Below are positions 24,078-36,499 of a DNA stretch of 64,000 nucleotides, piece after piece. The translations under genes and the position numbers were made by a program. This DNA comes from Istiophorus platypterus. Its lineage: Eukaryota; Chordata; Actinopteri; Istiophoriformes; Istiophoridae. The notes beneath the pieces are model-generated. The model was not told the DNA's origin and searched no databases. It saw only the letters and a list, made by a program, of their open reading frames with translations. How positions within the stretch are numbered: the stretch's first letter is position 1; the number at the start of each line of letters is the position of its first letter. The stretch covers positions 11,597,411 to 11,661,410 of the forward strand of contig CM029121.1 of NCBI GenBank assembly GCA_016859345.1, read 5' to 3'.

Positions 24078-24589
24078 AACAATGTGTGTTTGTTTGGATA
24101 CACGAGATACATAAGAGGCTGTTTAATGTCTCCAGAATTCTGAGACCTGCAGTAATAAACTGCACTTACTGTTACCACCAGTAACCACAGCTGTCTCCAA
24201 ATCTACTGAAATCTACTGATTTACGGATTATAACCAAAAAAAAGTGAATGAATTATCCCATTGCATTTAAGTAACTTGTTATCTATTTGATATTTCTTTG
24301 CATTATTTTTGCTGCATGCTGCTGGTATTTAGTGAGACTATCAAATTCTTGGGCAGTGTTACAGTACATAAAGAGAATAATCCTTGTAGACTACATATTT
24401 TCACACTCTAACTCAAACCTACCAAGGTTCAAAACCACTGCATGACTATTATCGAAGCCCAGGCACTTTGTCTCTTAGTTTCTATACAAGTGAACGGCAA
24501 CTGCATCTATGTGTATAGGAAACATAAATGCTGGCTGCCTTGTGTTAAGAGGAAAAGTATATTTTCAAGCCATAGATTTACTGGCAGCA
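24078..24589. other. Unassigned non-coding DNA
   Basis: I see no coding, RNA or repeat features between the MITE and the SINE-like fragment. Confidence 0.5.
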
Positions 24590-24780
24590 GTGGAGTCACT
24601 TAAAGGTGGCAAAAGACTGTCACACCAGAGACTGGTGTTTGCATCCAGAGTGCTATCTGTGCTCAGTGTATGAATTCAGTGTAAACTTTTTATATATTTG
24701 ATCAAGCCACAATCTTTCCCTAACTTTAACCAAGGGCTGTGAGTACCTATACATAACTTACAGTTAAAATATTCTGTAGT
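24590..24780 (+). repeat. Possible SINE-like repeat remnant
   Basis: A B-box-like GGTGTTTGCATCC (24634-24646) follows TGGCAAAAGACTGTCA by a tRNA-like interval. Downstream comes CAATCTTTCCCTAACTTTAACCA, which resembles the body of dispersed fish repeats. The fragment is diverged, has no clear ends and no duplicate in the window, so the call is tentative. Confidence 0.3.
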
Positions 24781-24870
24781 CACTATAAATGGATATTTTA
24801 CTGTAAGATTGGTTATTTTTGTGGAAAACAAACTATTCTTTTACTGGTATGATCAATATCAATATATTTG

Positions 24871-24950
24871 AACTTGCTTAATACATGAATTAATAACATA
24901 ATAATTTATCAACTTGCTAAATACATAAATTAATAACATATCCTTAAAAT
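24871..24950. repeat. Two-copy 40-bp tandem repeat
   Basis: Units 24871-24910 and 24911-24950 both begin AACTTGCT and share AATTAATAACATA in register. A third, more degraded relative (TTAATAGCATATCCTTAGAAT) lies near 24992-25013. The sequence is AT-rich with no coding potential. Confidence 0.75.
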
Positions 24951-24964
24951 AAAAATTTTAAGGA
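24941..24964. repeat. Perfect hairpin at the end of the tandem repeat
   Basis: TCCTTAAAAT and ATTTTAAGGA are exact reverse complements separated by AAAA. It overlaps the end of the second 40-bp unit, suggesting that a small inversion or template switch created it. Confidence 0.7.
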
Positions 24965-25204
24965 TGTCAATAATAATAATAATAAATAATACTTAATAGC
25001 ATATCCTTAGAATAATAAAAAAATAACAAATAATTTTTCAAAATTAGGTTTGCTATAAAACATATTTGCTGTTGCAGTTTAGTTGTATAGAAGATAGTAA
25101 TATAATTTAACAGTGTAAAATAACTGCGGAAGACGAATGAGTGAAAGACAATGAGCAAAAAAACAATGAGTTAAAAAAAAAACATTAAAAAATATAAAAC
25201 TAAA

Positions 25205-25390
25205 TTCTGCCTCTTATCTGGGTCTAGGTCACAGGTTAAGAAATCTAACCCAGACACCACCTCCACTTCTTCCTGGGATTCTTTGGAGATGGCAAGATGG
25301 TCCCCGGCCAGATGGAAAATATAATCCCTCTAGTATTTTCTGGGTCTGCCTGGGGGTCTACACCCAGGTGGATGTGTCAAGAGTCCCTTT
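25205..25390 (-). mobile_element. LINE ORF C-terminal remnant
   Basis: Minus-strand translation in shifting frames gives a decayed version of a very common fish LINE C-terminus. It runs HIHLGVDPQADPEN, IIF, HLAGDHLGISKESQEEVE (mixed frames), then DFLTCDLDPDKRQN, where the family has an arginine-rich GRRPRGRPRTRW-like block, a hydrophobic WERLG/EEL segment and a DPDKRQ end. Only about 60 codons remain. The clade cannot be fixed from so little. A T8 run and AT-rich DNA follow on the plus strand. Confidence 0.6.
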
Positions 25391-26399
25391 TTTTTAAATT
25401 ATTCATACAGTTGAACAGTTGAATATTTACAATTGAACAGTCTCATTCATAATTTTACCATTGACCATTTTAGTAGTTTATTTTCATAATTTTTATTTTT
25501 ATCTCATATTCTAGTTTACAACGCTCTGTAAAGAAATTTGTATCCTGTTTCACAAAAGAGATATGAAAATGCATTACCATTTTTTTTATTATAAATGATA
25601 TAAATGTACATTCTGGGGGAAATTAATCTTAGACTCAAGACAGAAAAAAAATCAGGAGGGATTTGGCAAAAATAGAGGATCAAGGCCCTTGATATCCATC
25701 TCAGTACCAGTGTGACAGAATTGTACCCACAATTAAAATTTATCATGTCTACCTGAACGAATCTTCCTGCCAATATTCTGCATGTCCTTTTATGCTCTGT
25801 AATTTCATGTATCGGCTCATTAACTTTGAAAAAATGTTGGTAATTTTAACTGGTCCCTGTTGTGTCCCCAAACGCCACTTGATCTGTGTGTCACTGACGG
25901 GCCCCCCATTGCTCATCAGGCTTGAAAACAGCCTGTGACTGCAGCTTTTCAGCAGAGCACGATGGCTGCAAACAAGAGCGAGCACCTATAATAGTGGAAG
26001 CTGTTCAGCTTCAGTTGCCCGGCTCACGCTGCTCATTTGACAGATAGAGTAGGTGGAGCTACACAATATTTTTTTTTTTTTTTGACATTTTAGAGGACAC
26101 AGAACAAGAGACTGGGAACACTGTCTGACAACTTTTTGTCTAGACATAAAAAAAAACAGGTGAAGTAAAAAGATTTAATTGGTGGATCTGCCTCTTGGCT
26201 TCAAAATTCTCTGTCAATTAGTACTAAGAATGTTGTACCCATTAATCAAGGAGAGGCAGGCATTTTTACCCAAAGTTTAAAATCACACTTTTTAGCAAAT
26301 GGCCCCTGAATGATTTGGACACTTTCCGTCTTTTATACTAAAGTATCACAGGACATCGATTTGAACCAGGCAAAAAGAAATGAAAAGGAGTAAAGGAGT
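25391..26399. other. Unassigned non-coding DNA
   Basis: Only short frames occur. The segment 25810-26030 is less AT-rich and shows TGTGTGTCACTGAC and other complex sequence, so it may be constrained, but nothing identifies it. A T15 run lies at 26069-26083. Confidence 0.45.
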
Positions 26400-26790
26400 A
26401 CAATACTAACATGGCAGCCATAACTCTGATTAGCCTGTGTCCGCGAAGCCATGTCCTACCCTGAGAGGATGATTATTTGTAACCAGAATAATACAAAGCA
26501 CATCTGAGATGGTTTCAAAGGCCGATGACTCTGACATCTGTCATGTGTTGTTTAAGTTAGGTCTTTCAAGGTCATTCCAATAATTTCACATCCTTTAATG
26601 AAAAAAAACCCCATTTCATTTCAATCTTTTGTTCCACTACTCAATGATAACATTTCAGTCTTCTATTGTCAGCTGCTGTCCTGATCGCTTTTCACCTCAC
26701 CTACACTTTGGGCTGACTTTTTCTTTTAAAAAACATTATATTTCATGAGTATTCATTAATGTTGCAGTGCAGCAAAAGCTAGAAGCACGT
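26400..26790. promoter_or_regulatory. Candidate conserved non-coding element with NR5A-type site
   Basis: A complex-sequence block carries an exact extended nuclear-receptor half-site TCAAGGTCA (26566-26574), which matches the NR5A/ERR consensus, and near its end TATTCATTAATG, a homeodomain-type site. There are no coding or transposon features. Enhancer function is inferred. Confidence 0.25.
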
Positions 26791-27079
26791 AATGACTTTT
26801 TTTTTTATATATATATTATCAGTGTACAGACAATTATTGCAAGACCCCTGTTTTTGCTGTGAACTGCCAAGCCATGCTTAAATACTATCTGTGGTTAAAA
26901 TTAAACTTGTTGAAATACTATCTATATATTTCTCAAAACAACCTTGTCAGGGCAGCAAACACTCTTGTTTTGAATAATTTTCTTTTATAGGCTTTAGTCA
27001 TGGTGTTTAATGATGATGTTAGGTGAGGCTAGAACATGTTCTGCCCCTTTCGCATTCACGTAGTACTCTGTCTGAAACT
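26791..27079. other. Unassigned AT-rich DNA
   Basis: This holds a T run merging into a short TA repeat (about 26800-26818) and otherwise featureless sequence. Confidence 0.5.
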
Positions 27080-27690
27080 TAACAATCTCATAAGAATACT
27101 CTGCACCACAAGGAATAAGTCCATTGATTTTCCTTGTAATTGCTATGCTTGCCATCTTTTGGGGGGCTGAAGAGCAGAGAAACCATAGTTATTAAAAGGA
27201 ATAATAGGTTAGTGCTATTTACAATGCTCTGTTTGTAAAATAAAGAGTAATTAGGTTGGAGAGAGAGATGAGACACTGCTTCTGGCCCCAAACACAAAGC
27301 TCTGTGTGTGTGATTAGTTGCCAAGGACATCCTCAGATCACATGCATTGTATTAAGTGATTTAATTACAGATCAGAGCAGTTCCACTTTTCCTGTGTCCC
27401 TGCTTGTAAAAATCACGCACAGAGAGGAGGACACAGGCTGATGGCCCCCTGCATGTCCAAAATGGACAATAACACAGCAAATCTGTATTACATATTCACC
27501 CATACAAACCATGTTTGCTTCATTGTGATTAATTTAAATGTGGCCCATGCAGAACTAATCTAAGAATGCTAATGGTTAATCTGTGATTGATTATTCGTTT
27601 TTCATCATTTGATCAATCAAGATTATATCAACCACCATCTTTATTTCAGCAAATGGACAATATTTATACCATGTGATTGATGCATGCCAC
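27080..27690. promoter_or_regulatory. Candidate regulatory block with two PBX/HOX-type sites
   Basis: TGATTGAT, the composite PBX-HOX core, occurs twice 80 bp apart in the same orientation (27594-27601 and 27674-27681; the second continues GCATGC). Upstream are homeodomain cores (TTTAATTACAG near 27360) and TTGCCAAGG (NFI-like half-site). No reading frame in the block is recognisable. Regulatory function is inferred from motifs only. Confidence 0.3.
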
Positions 27691-28289
27691 AGCAAAACAA
27701 AGGAGAATTTTGCTACTGTGGTCCTTCTATTAATATACACTATTGAGAAAATGCAGACACAATATAAACATAACATCACATACTGGGTACAGTAATTAAA
27801 ATGATCAGTATAGCCACAAAGTATTTGTTACCTTGCTGATCACAAAAGAGCTGCTAACATGCTGTCATAACACTTGTAAAAATGCAGGAAAAACAATTCA
27901 GAACAACAATGACTGTTGACTGCTGGCTGCTGTCTCCTGCGTGCTGCAATAATGTTGTTTTGTGTTCTCTTCAACAACTGCTCCATCTGAGTTGCAAGAG
28001 ATTTTCCCACAGCCCCTTTCATTGCCTTATTATATCCCTGCAGTTTTGGTATTATTGTAAATGTGAAATATGCTACATCATAATTACATTTAAGGTTCTG
28101 AATATTATATGAGTGTTATTAATAGTACACCTCATGCTTTAGTCAATCTTTACAAAAATTCTCATGTCTCTCATCTGAAATGCTGAATGGTGGCCTCCTT
28201 GGTACCTATAGCCTTGCTTTCTTCCACTGTACCTACATTAAATAAATTCAGCAACCAGTATGCAGTTTGTCATGTGTCATTATAATTTG

Positions 28290-28292
<3 letters not shown>
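27691..28292. other. Unassigned non-coding DNA
   Basis: No coding or repeat feature is seen up to the TG repeat. Confidence 0.5.

Positions 28293-28365
<73 letters not shown>
28293..28365. repeat. (TG)n microsatellite
   Basis: An uninterrupted 73-bp dinucleotide run, the longest in the window, is expected to be highly length-polymorphic and capable of forming Z-DNA. Confidence 0.98.
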
Positions 28366-28368
<3 letters not shown>

Positions 28369-31300
28369 GCATTGGACTGGCATCACATTGTTGGGTGATC
28401 ATCTAATTGCCCATTCATCTGTGGGTAAAACTGTCTGTCACCAAGCCAGGAAGCACTGAACACAGCTTGGTTCTGATTATATGTGACGAACGCCTACAGA
28501 GAACAGGGATCTGTCACGATAAAACAGGTTCTCACTCAGCAGGAACATCATTCAACCTAATTAAAAGTGCATCTATGAATGTTTGGATAGATCCTGTTTG
28601 ATCAAATATGACAGCAAATCAGTAATTCATAAATAATTTACTGAAAGCTTTTTGTAGTTTAAATCCCAAATTATATAAAATATGGACCTCCAGTTGACAT
28701 CTATTTCATGAGAACAGTTGATTTTAAATAGGCACTCTGGTGCTTATAATTTTACAAACTGTTTAATTGAATAATCAATGTTACAATTTTTCATGTTTTC
28801 ACAAAAATATACAACAGTAACGATGTAATGATTGTATGGGTCAAACTACACTTAAAAAACACTCACTTACCTCAAAGTATTAGATTTAATATGTTCAGCA
28901 TGTGTGAATTTTACAGTCATGAACACATGAAGGGTATTAATCCCACTATAGAAATAGAATCCCATACAACCATTAGCAAAAAAAAAATGCAGTCCGTCAC
29001 TTTTTTTAGATGTGAGGTTTTTACATGATGTAATATATTTTTGTTTTTCTCTAGCCGCAGAGTGCATCTTTCCATTTTAGTCAATCAGTTCATTCTGATG
29101 ACACAATAATGATAACGTGTCCCGCACATCAATGAAAACACACTCAAAACTATAATCACAATCAGTCCTGTGTTGCACTGTAAATGCTCATCCCAACTTT
29201 TCATTCCAATGGTTACTTATCTGTTCACAGTACAAAATGCATTTTTTGCTTTCATACAAAAAGTTTGACAGAAGTTTGTGGAGCACAGTTACAAGTGTGA
29301 GCCCCAGGGCACAGCAGATAGAGAAGAAAGAAAGTTTTCTTGATGACAAGGCTATGGCTGCCATGTGACGAAGGGTACAGACAGGCAGGCACGCAACAGG
29401 TAAACAGGCAAACATGGTTGGTTGTACACAAAGGCATAGCTCATGCAGTGAAAGAGGAAATACTTTCTAAAATATATGGTCGTTTTGCCTCAATGTTGAT
29501 AGGCAGGCATTTAAAACATAAATTCACAACTGAACAGCAATGTTTTAACCACTGGATCTGTGTAATACTTTTAAAAAATCATCTAACACCAGGTGATTTT
29601 AGCTCCCACATGCCCTGTTTCACTATCTGTCTTTCCAATGTTGTTGTGTTGTTGACAATTCAAGGCAAACTGGAGATAGACAGAATGGAAGACAGACGAA
29701 CAAGAGATAACATTCCATCAACACTTGGGAACTCTACATATCAAAAGATGTATATAGGGTGTATAGTGGAGGGCAGGGTGACAAAGCTCCTCCAACAGTT
29801 AAAGTATATTATTTTAGCTGGACTAGAATTTAACCTACACATCTTTTATTTAAACTATAAATTGCCTCCTTGAAAAGTAGCATTACTAAAAGATTTGACT
29901 CTTCTGCTCCTGTCTCTGGTTTTACTTTATGCCTCAAGGTTTTTAACCCAAGTCCCAGCTAATGGGTATAGGTCATCTATTGTTTATCACTTCATTATGG
30001 GATGTGACTATACTGATTGAAAATGAGCATGAAACACTCTGCTTGAACACACCAATATACTCACACATAGTAACTTGACCTTCCACAGCCAACTATAGCG
30101 TTACATGTTTTCTGTTCATGTAATTTAATTAACATACATCTTGATTAGACTCTTGGTACCACTTTTTTTAATTTTTCGTTTTTTTTAGTAGAGGTATTAG
30201 TATTTTAAGTGTTAGCAGGCATTAAAGTATAAGAGGCAAACTGTATGCCTCATGTTCCAGTCTCACAACCTTGATTTATCCAAGAGTCAATATTCTCAGA
30301 CACATCTCTTTTGTCTTTGTGAGTTCCCTGTTTTGGAATGCTATATTCATCTTTCCATGTGCAGCAATACTATTCTTTCCCCAGCACAATTACCAAACCA
30401 TGACAGCCCATTTCAGCTTTGTCTAACTCCTCTCTTACCGTTCCAAATACTTCCATTACCATGCAGATTGGTCCATTATCCTCTGCAAAAGGACACTTAT
30501 TTTAAAGTGAGATGTTGTGATTTTCTGCATCAGAGTGGGCGGTTTTAAAACTTTTGGTCAAAGACCTCTCTGTAGCTTCTAACCACAAAATCTCTTCCAG
30601 TTCTATTTTACTTATTAAACAAACTCTTCCCTGATTTTTTGTGATTTCAGGGCAAGTGTGTAGTGTAATAGGGAAAGTCTGACTTCACAGGACCTTGATA
30701 TGGTTTCAAAGTGACTGCTGATCGACCTTTGCTTTCCCTTTCAAGCTACCGCATCTGACATATAGCCATTTCAGCAGTCATAGTATGTGGTCTCTTCGCC
30801 ACAGTGAATATTACTGTCCTATTTCCCCTCTGGTACTACCTTAAACCATTGGTTTCCCTCCTCTACATGTGGTCCCCTGGTCCCAGTCCTGACAAGGACC
30901 TGCCAAACCACAGCTACTTCTGATCCCTCCGGCTGACAAGCCAATCCATCTTCAGCTGCAGAGAAACTTTACTCTGTTTGCCATCAGCACCCGCCCCCTA
31001 TCAAGGAGAATTGAAATGGATATGCTGAAACATTCATCGCTTCCTAAGTTACTGTGACATTCAGGAATGTGTCCTTAACATATTTTTTACTTCAATCGTT
31101 TATAATCATTTTGAAATTGATATTATTGATTCATAATGTATACCAATTCATTTTACCAGACCAACACTAAAAATTTATTTCTCAACTCATGTTTTGTTCC
31201 TGTTACAGCAAACAGGCTATATCAGTGTAATGGTGGTAAAGTATGACTGTAATAATTTAATTCCATACAGTATATTTAGAGGGCAAACAGTTTGGTCCTG

Positions 31301-32279
31301 AATGTTCACACACTACCACGGAGCCAATAAGCGGTGTCAGGTTTGCAGCACTAACAGGATTAAGCACCAAGACTTTATGTCTTTTACAGCCGCTGCCAGG
31401 CACAGGCCTGGAAATAATGGGATCAGTTTTGTAGCAGTTCATCATGGAGGAAACCACCTCTTCCTACATTAGCTTAGTGTGAAGGGCCTTGCTCCATACA
31501 GTCCCCTGGAATATACCCAGAAATTGTAAACAAATAATGACAGCATGGACAAATACACATGGAAATATCCTATGTGCTAAGATTAATATTAACATGTGGT
31601 GAGCAATTTCACAACAAAACTAAATCTAATGGGGAAAAGGTTCATGAAAATGGGTGCCAGTCAGTCACCCATGCACTGTTAATAGCAGCATTAACTGAAC
31701 ACAGTTCATAAAGTCTTTATTCACTGGAAATGTTCCTTAATCAGAGGGTCTGTGCTTTAAACCAAATCTGCCAGTCATCTTCTGCAACTTAATCTCAAGT
31801 CTGGAATATCTGCAGTGTAAGCGGTTTATAACCGAGTGTAAAAAAAACAAAAGGCAAAATAAAAGGTAAAGTGTATTGATCGTTACGGTTATACGACGCT
31901 CTTTAAGGCACATTAAAAGACAAAAATCGACCATGACAATGTTGTGCTGCTCGAACACGATTTACAATATCACTCAAGAATAAATTAATAACAGCCACAT
32001 GAAGTAAAATATCAAGATTCATTGTGATGAATCAAGGTGGATGCAAAGTATATAAGTAAATGCATTCTTTTAGGATTATAACAAAAGACTTGTGCTTTGG
32101 TCTCCATGCTTTAATAGCTATCCAGCTAGTCTGTTGTTTGCTACTTGGCAAGCAGCGTATGGTGGGTTTTCAAAACAGATTTACTAAAATAAAAAACAGT
32201 TTTGATGTTTGATGAAGTGATTGGAATCAAGGTTGATGAAGGCATTAGCAGTGAATCAAAACAATTATGGACCACAGAC
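28366..32279. other. Unassigned non-coding DNA
   Basis: Apart from the open frame at 29340-29873 (listed separately) there are only short frames on both strands. The segments 28366-28600 and 30880-31010 are less AT-rich, but they have no duplicate, transposon motif or splice-bounded coding stretch. No RNA gene is seen. Confidence 0.5.
29340..29873 (+). CDS. Longest open frame in the window (177 codons), probably not a gene
   Basis: The frame starts at one of two adjacent ATGs and stays open for 177 codons. I recognise no domain. The translation has no signal peptide, clear transmembrane segment or repeat; it contains a basic patch (MEDRRTRD) and a leucine-rich C-terminus. The start context is poor, no core promoter or splice site is evident around it, and composition does not change at its borders. 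In 64 kb of AT-rich DNA one frame of this size can arise by chance. It is recorded because it is the longest, not because I believe it is expressed. Confidence 0.12.
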   Translation: MMTRLWLPCDEGYRQAGTQQVNRQTWLVVHKGIAHAVKEEILSKIYGRFASMLIGRHLKHKFTTEQQCFNHWICVILLKNHLTPGDFSSHMPCFTICLSNVVVLLTIQGKLEIDRMEDRRTRDNIPSTLGNSTYQKMYIGCIVEGRVTKLLQQLKYIILAGLEFNLHIFYLNYKLPP

Positions 32280-32400
32280 AATAAGCTGAATGATGCTAAA
32301 ATGCCCCATGACCCTGAGTCACACTGCAGAGGCCGGTGATTAATCTCTATGGATTCGTCAGATTAACATTTCCTTCCACATTTCACATTTCTCTTTTCAC
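32280..32400. promoter_or_regulatory. Candidate conserved non-coding element with GATTAATC site
   Basis: A compact complex-sequence block holds the palindromic homeodomain site GATTAATC (near 32337-32344), followed by CAGATTAAC about 20 bp later, i.e. two GATTA cores recognised by K50 (Otx/Pitx-type) homeodomains. Flanking DNA is plain AT-rich sequence. Function is inferred. Confidence 0.22.
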
Positions 32401-33519
32401 ACATTGTTCACAGAACAATATTGTTTTGCCAACTATAAAGCGATATTTTTTAGGAAATAAAGCACTGGCAAGCAAAACAAGAACAGTACAACAATAAAAA
32501 CTTAGTGAATGTAATTTGAGGTTAGTTGCACTTCACAAATTTGATGTGCTCATTTCAAAACTGTGTCCAGAACATGGTTATAATGCTTGATTGGAAATAA
32601 TGATTCTTCATCAGAACCAGGTCATAAATGTCAAATGTCAGCTTAAATTCAGAGTTTATACTGGTTTTTATGGTCCTCAACAGAATTGTCATTGTGCAAC
32701 TTTTCCTTTAATTTCAGTTATCTCAGTCAGCTGAGTAATTACTTTTGTTCAAAAAAAGCCCTGTCTTAGAGTTAAGATCACTTATATTAAGACGAATGTA
32801 TTACTCATCACATTGCTCTCTATGTTTGGAGCTCTATCTGAGCTCTCTGCTGCCAGCAGCTATTTATTCAGATAGGGCCAACTGTCATAACAAAATTATT
32901 GGAGCAGTTCTTAGTGAAATTATTGTCAAATGTTACATGAGGTATGTCTGAAAGCAAGAAACACTTCCCTTCTACAAGTAATGCACAGATAGATGCTTGT
33001 ACGATGCAGCAGTATTTCTCCTGACAATGACTCAGGGGAGGTAAAGACAAGATTTTACAGGTGTTGGGAGGTGGTGATTTCAGATCTGGGCTAGACTGCA
33101 GTGGTGAGAGACATTATTCTATCAAGTCACATGGTTAAATCAATGAAACAGCACCCCTTAGGCCAGCCAGTACAATTTTGAAGTTCTACAACATCCCTTG
33201 GCAGGTGGCACCATCATCAGCTGGCAGTCTTGTAATCACTTCCTTTAGTACACTAGGTTTGTACACGTTGTACTTGAATTGTCGTATTGATTTTATCCTA
33301 CAAAATGTCTCTGAGTATTTCTCTCGCTACAAGAGAAAATACACACACTAGTAAATAGCTTAAAATAAAAATAAAGCTACTTTATTGGAGTACCAATAGG
33401 GATGAAACTTTTGAAAAACAACATTAAAAAGCATAATTGAAGATTGTCTCACAGTAAAAGAAAGCCATAACACAATAAAATTCCTCCTATATTCTCAACC
33501 ATTTTTGGCCCTCTTTATC
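32401..33519. other. Unassigned non-coding DNA
   Basis: There are no features beyond short unrecognised frames. Confidence 0.5.
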
Positions 33520-33810
33520 ACAGTATCTGTCAGCATTATTTTGCACTATTTGGGTAAACATGGGGAAATCATTCCTGAGGGCAATACTGATTAGCCCTGG
33601 GGGAATGGTAATGAAATACAGTACCTGCTTGAGAGAGTGCATGTTTTATTACTCTATTATACATGAAAGGAGCTGAGGGCTCTTAGAAGCCCTCCTTCAA
33701 AGCAGGAATCATTGCCTCACATCTCTCTCATGCCTGTTTTCATTCAGGCCCCATTAATTGCTGTTTATTTTTGCTCCATTTTTGCAAATGAAATGGAAGC
33801 CATTTCAGAC
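33520..33810. promoter_or_regulatory. Candidate enhancer with homeodomain, Fox and octamer-like sites
   Basis: In 36 bp the sequence presents TAATTG (33755-33760), the forkhead core TGTTTATTT (33762-33770) and TTTGCAAATG (33781-33790), an octamer-like POU site. A perfect hairpin GAGGGCT...AGCCCTC lies at 33675-33694. The block is bordered by featureless DNA and a T/G-rich tract at about 33830-33852. There is no coding signature; enhancer identity is inferred. Confidence 0.3.
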
Positions 33811-34141
33811 TGGGAAGGGAGGAGTTGTTGTTTTTTTTATTAGGGGGGGGGTTGTAAGTTTGGTTCTCTGTGTGCATCTTGAGAAAATGTGTCTGGAAAA
33901 AAAACAGACAAAAAATCATTGCTGCACCATGAATTACTCTCTAAATATGGGAATGAGACTGATAATTATAATATTTCAAATTAACAATACAAACTGAATT
34001 ACGATTATGGTGCCTGCGTTTGTTCAGAAATACATTAAGACTTAATTTCTTTACTTATATTATGATGTATTACAGCATCACAGATTACCTTCCCTTAAAT
34101 TGATAACAGAGGTCAGGTTGATTAGTTAATTTGTTTATTTT
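33811..34141. other. Unassigned AT-rich DNA
   Basis: Only T, G and A homopolymer tracts and short frames are visible. Confidence 0.5.
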
Positions 34142-34500
34142 CCTCTAGCACCACCAGGGAGTGAGCAGTTAGGGCTTTGTGTAAAATATCTTTACAACTA
34201 TTGAGTGGTTTACCATGAAATCTTGTAGGCCACAGACTTTCATATCCCCTTCAGGATGAATAATAATAACTTTGGTAAACCATTGACTTTTCATCTAATG
34301 CCATTATAAAGGAAAACTATTTTCATTTCTTTAGTATTTGGTTTATGTTTTCAGCTAAATAACAGAAAAAAGACATTCACATCATCCTGGCTGCACTTTG
34401 TGTCCAGTACTAATTAGCAAATGGTAAAATGGTAAATATTACATCTGCTATACATTAGCACGTTAGCATTGTCATGGTGACAATAGAAATTCTATTATGA
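34142..34500 (+). repeat. Dispersed fish repeat, longer copy
   Basis: The right-hand part (about 34432-34494) is matched in reverse orientation by 40487-40550, sharing GACAATGCTAAC-TGCT-ATGT-TAGCAG-T on the opposite strand. The left part (CCTCTAGCACCACCAGG, then ACTATTGAGTGGTTTACCATG and AATAATAACTTTGGT) has the character of a gene-free dispersed repeat common in fish introns and carries no reading frame. Ends and mechanism (MITE or SINE) cannot be settled here. Confidence 0.6.
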
Positions 34501-36499
34501 CACTTAAATGTCTGTAAAATTTGACTCTGGTTAATACAATCTACAATCCACAATGGTAACTACTACACAGTAACTGGATACACAATGTAAATATTAGCTT
34601 TACCCGATGCATACGTTAAGTGTGCAGTGAAAGCAGCATGTTAACAAAGCAGCAGCAACAGCTTCATCCCTATCTGTCTCTACACTAGATACGTTGAGCC
34701 CAGTACATAGTCACAGTAGCTATGTAAAACCAAAGAAAGTAGAGTTGAAATGTAAAAATGCGCTTTGTATGCGTACAGGTTGAATGAAACATGAGCCATT
34801 ACAGAGCCGTTATAGAGAGCTGCATTGGTTAAAATGGAAAGGAAATCTTATTTCGGATGATGTCAGACATGTGAGACAGATGACTGGAAAAAGAAGCTGA
34901 CCTTTGACAACTTGGTTATGGCAAAGTTGACGTGTACAGAGAAGCAGAGAGAGGAGACAGATGTAGAGAGGCTGAGAATAATGCCAAATGAGTCTATGCA
35001 TTTTCACATAATACATGTAAATAAAAGTGACTTGAATTGAATTTGGAGTTTGTGGGGCATAGTGGAAGTGATAAATAGCCGGTTTTGGGGTTTTTTTTTC
35101 CCCATGGAGTTAGCTAACCAATATAAGTTTACAGAATTTGTGAAAAAAAATTAAATGAAGGCATGAAATGGTTATTCTAACTGCTGAATGGGTTAAAGAG
35201 GTGGAGACATTTGTAAATATACTGTATATGTGTGATGGATGGAAGTATGATCATGAATAGGAGAGCACTGCACTGCATGAGGATGTGTATGGAGGAATTA
35301 TATTTTATAAGGAAACCAAAAATCCACATTTTTTTTAGAGTTAGAAATAGATGTTTGCCTGGAGAAAGAGCACTGTTTGAAAAGATGGGTTTTCATGCTA
35401 TGATGGTGACTCTGCAGCCCTTAATTTCAGGATAAGATGTCATTAGAGAGCTAGGACATGGAGGAATTGCAGCCAGGTGGTCAAAGGTTAGTACAAGGAT
35501 AAAGGCCCAACACACCCATAAGACACAGCCTGCAATCCTGAGTAGGGCTGAGAGATGGGGGTGTGTTGCTCCCTAGAGGCTGGAGGGAAAACAGGAAGGA
35601 TGTGATGCATCAATTTGGGACAGACATGGACAAGGTCATGAGTAGCACAGGGCAAATAGAGGAGGCGAGAGCATGCAGAAACTTGAGCCATGAGTGACTC
35701 ACTGTAATCCAGCAGCTTCATTTCACTCTAAATATTTCATTTCAGTTGGGTGGTGCTGTGGATGGGGAGAGGGGGAAATAAAGTAATGACAGCCTTGGAG
35801 GAGAAGGGGGGGGCAAGGTCAAGCAGAGTAGCAGAGGGGAAGGGTGATAGTACAAATTACATGCCACACCCCAGTTCTTTCCAAGCCTAATTTAAAAATA
35901 GTAACTGTGGGTGATTCCTTAAGATCACAGATCATTCCATGACATGAGGGAAGTGAAGGAGAAAGACCTACCATCTGTTGACTTTTTAGAGATGATAGGG
36001 CAAGCTCGGCTGGAGCACAGGGCCCAGACAGGCAGTGCAAGTCTAAGTCAATCTGTTATATGAGGGAGCGTGTAATGATGTATTCTGTCCTAGGTCCTAA
36101 CAGGATTTTGGAAGCAGTTCTTGATAAGTTATCAGTGCAATATAGGGGTGGTCTTGGTGTACCCACACAAAACAGAAGCAGACTGTCATGTATGTGATAA
36201 ACATGTTTATCAGTTTTTCCCCATCATGTCATCATCTTTTTAAATGTCATAGTGTGGGGCCATTTTTCAGGAATTACATATGAGCCCAGTTGTTTCATGC
36301 TTTGGTGTTTCCGGTAAATGTATAGCGCTGAAAAGCATCTTGAACAGATTTTTAAGAGTGACTTAGTTTTTTGGGGGGACTGAATTCAGGGAGTATTGTT
36401 GAACAACAGCACTACTGTCATGTGTACACAACCAATGATTAAAAAACTTCAGTCATGTAAATATATTTAAATCATGACAGTTAGGGGGAACTTGCTCTG
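34501..36499. other. Unassigned non-coding DNA
   Basis: The part 35500-36050 is purine-rich on the plus strand with several G runs, including G8 near 35808, and gives open minus-strand frames (35488-35721, 35819-36040) that I do not recognise. No boundaries, domains or splice signals support a gene. Confidence 0.45.

Noticed and set aside
29340..29873. 177-codon open frame as a real protein gene
   Set aside because: No domain, poor start context, no promoter or splice signals and no compositional change. It is listed only as a low-confidence frame.
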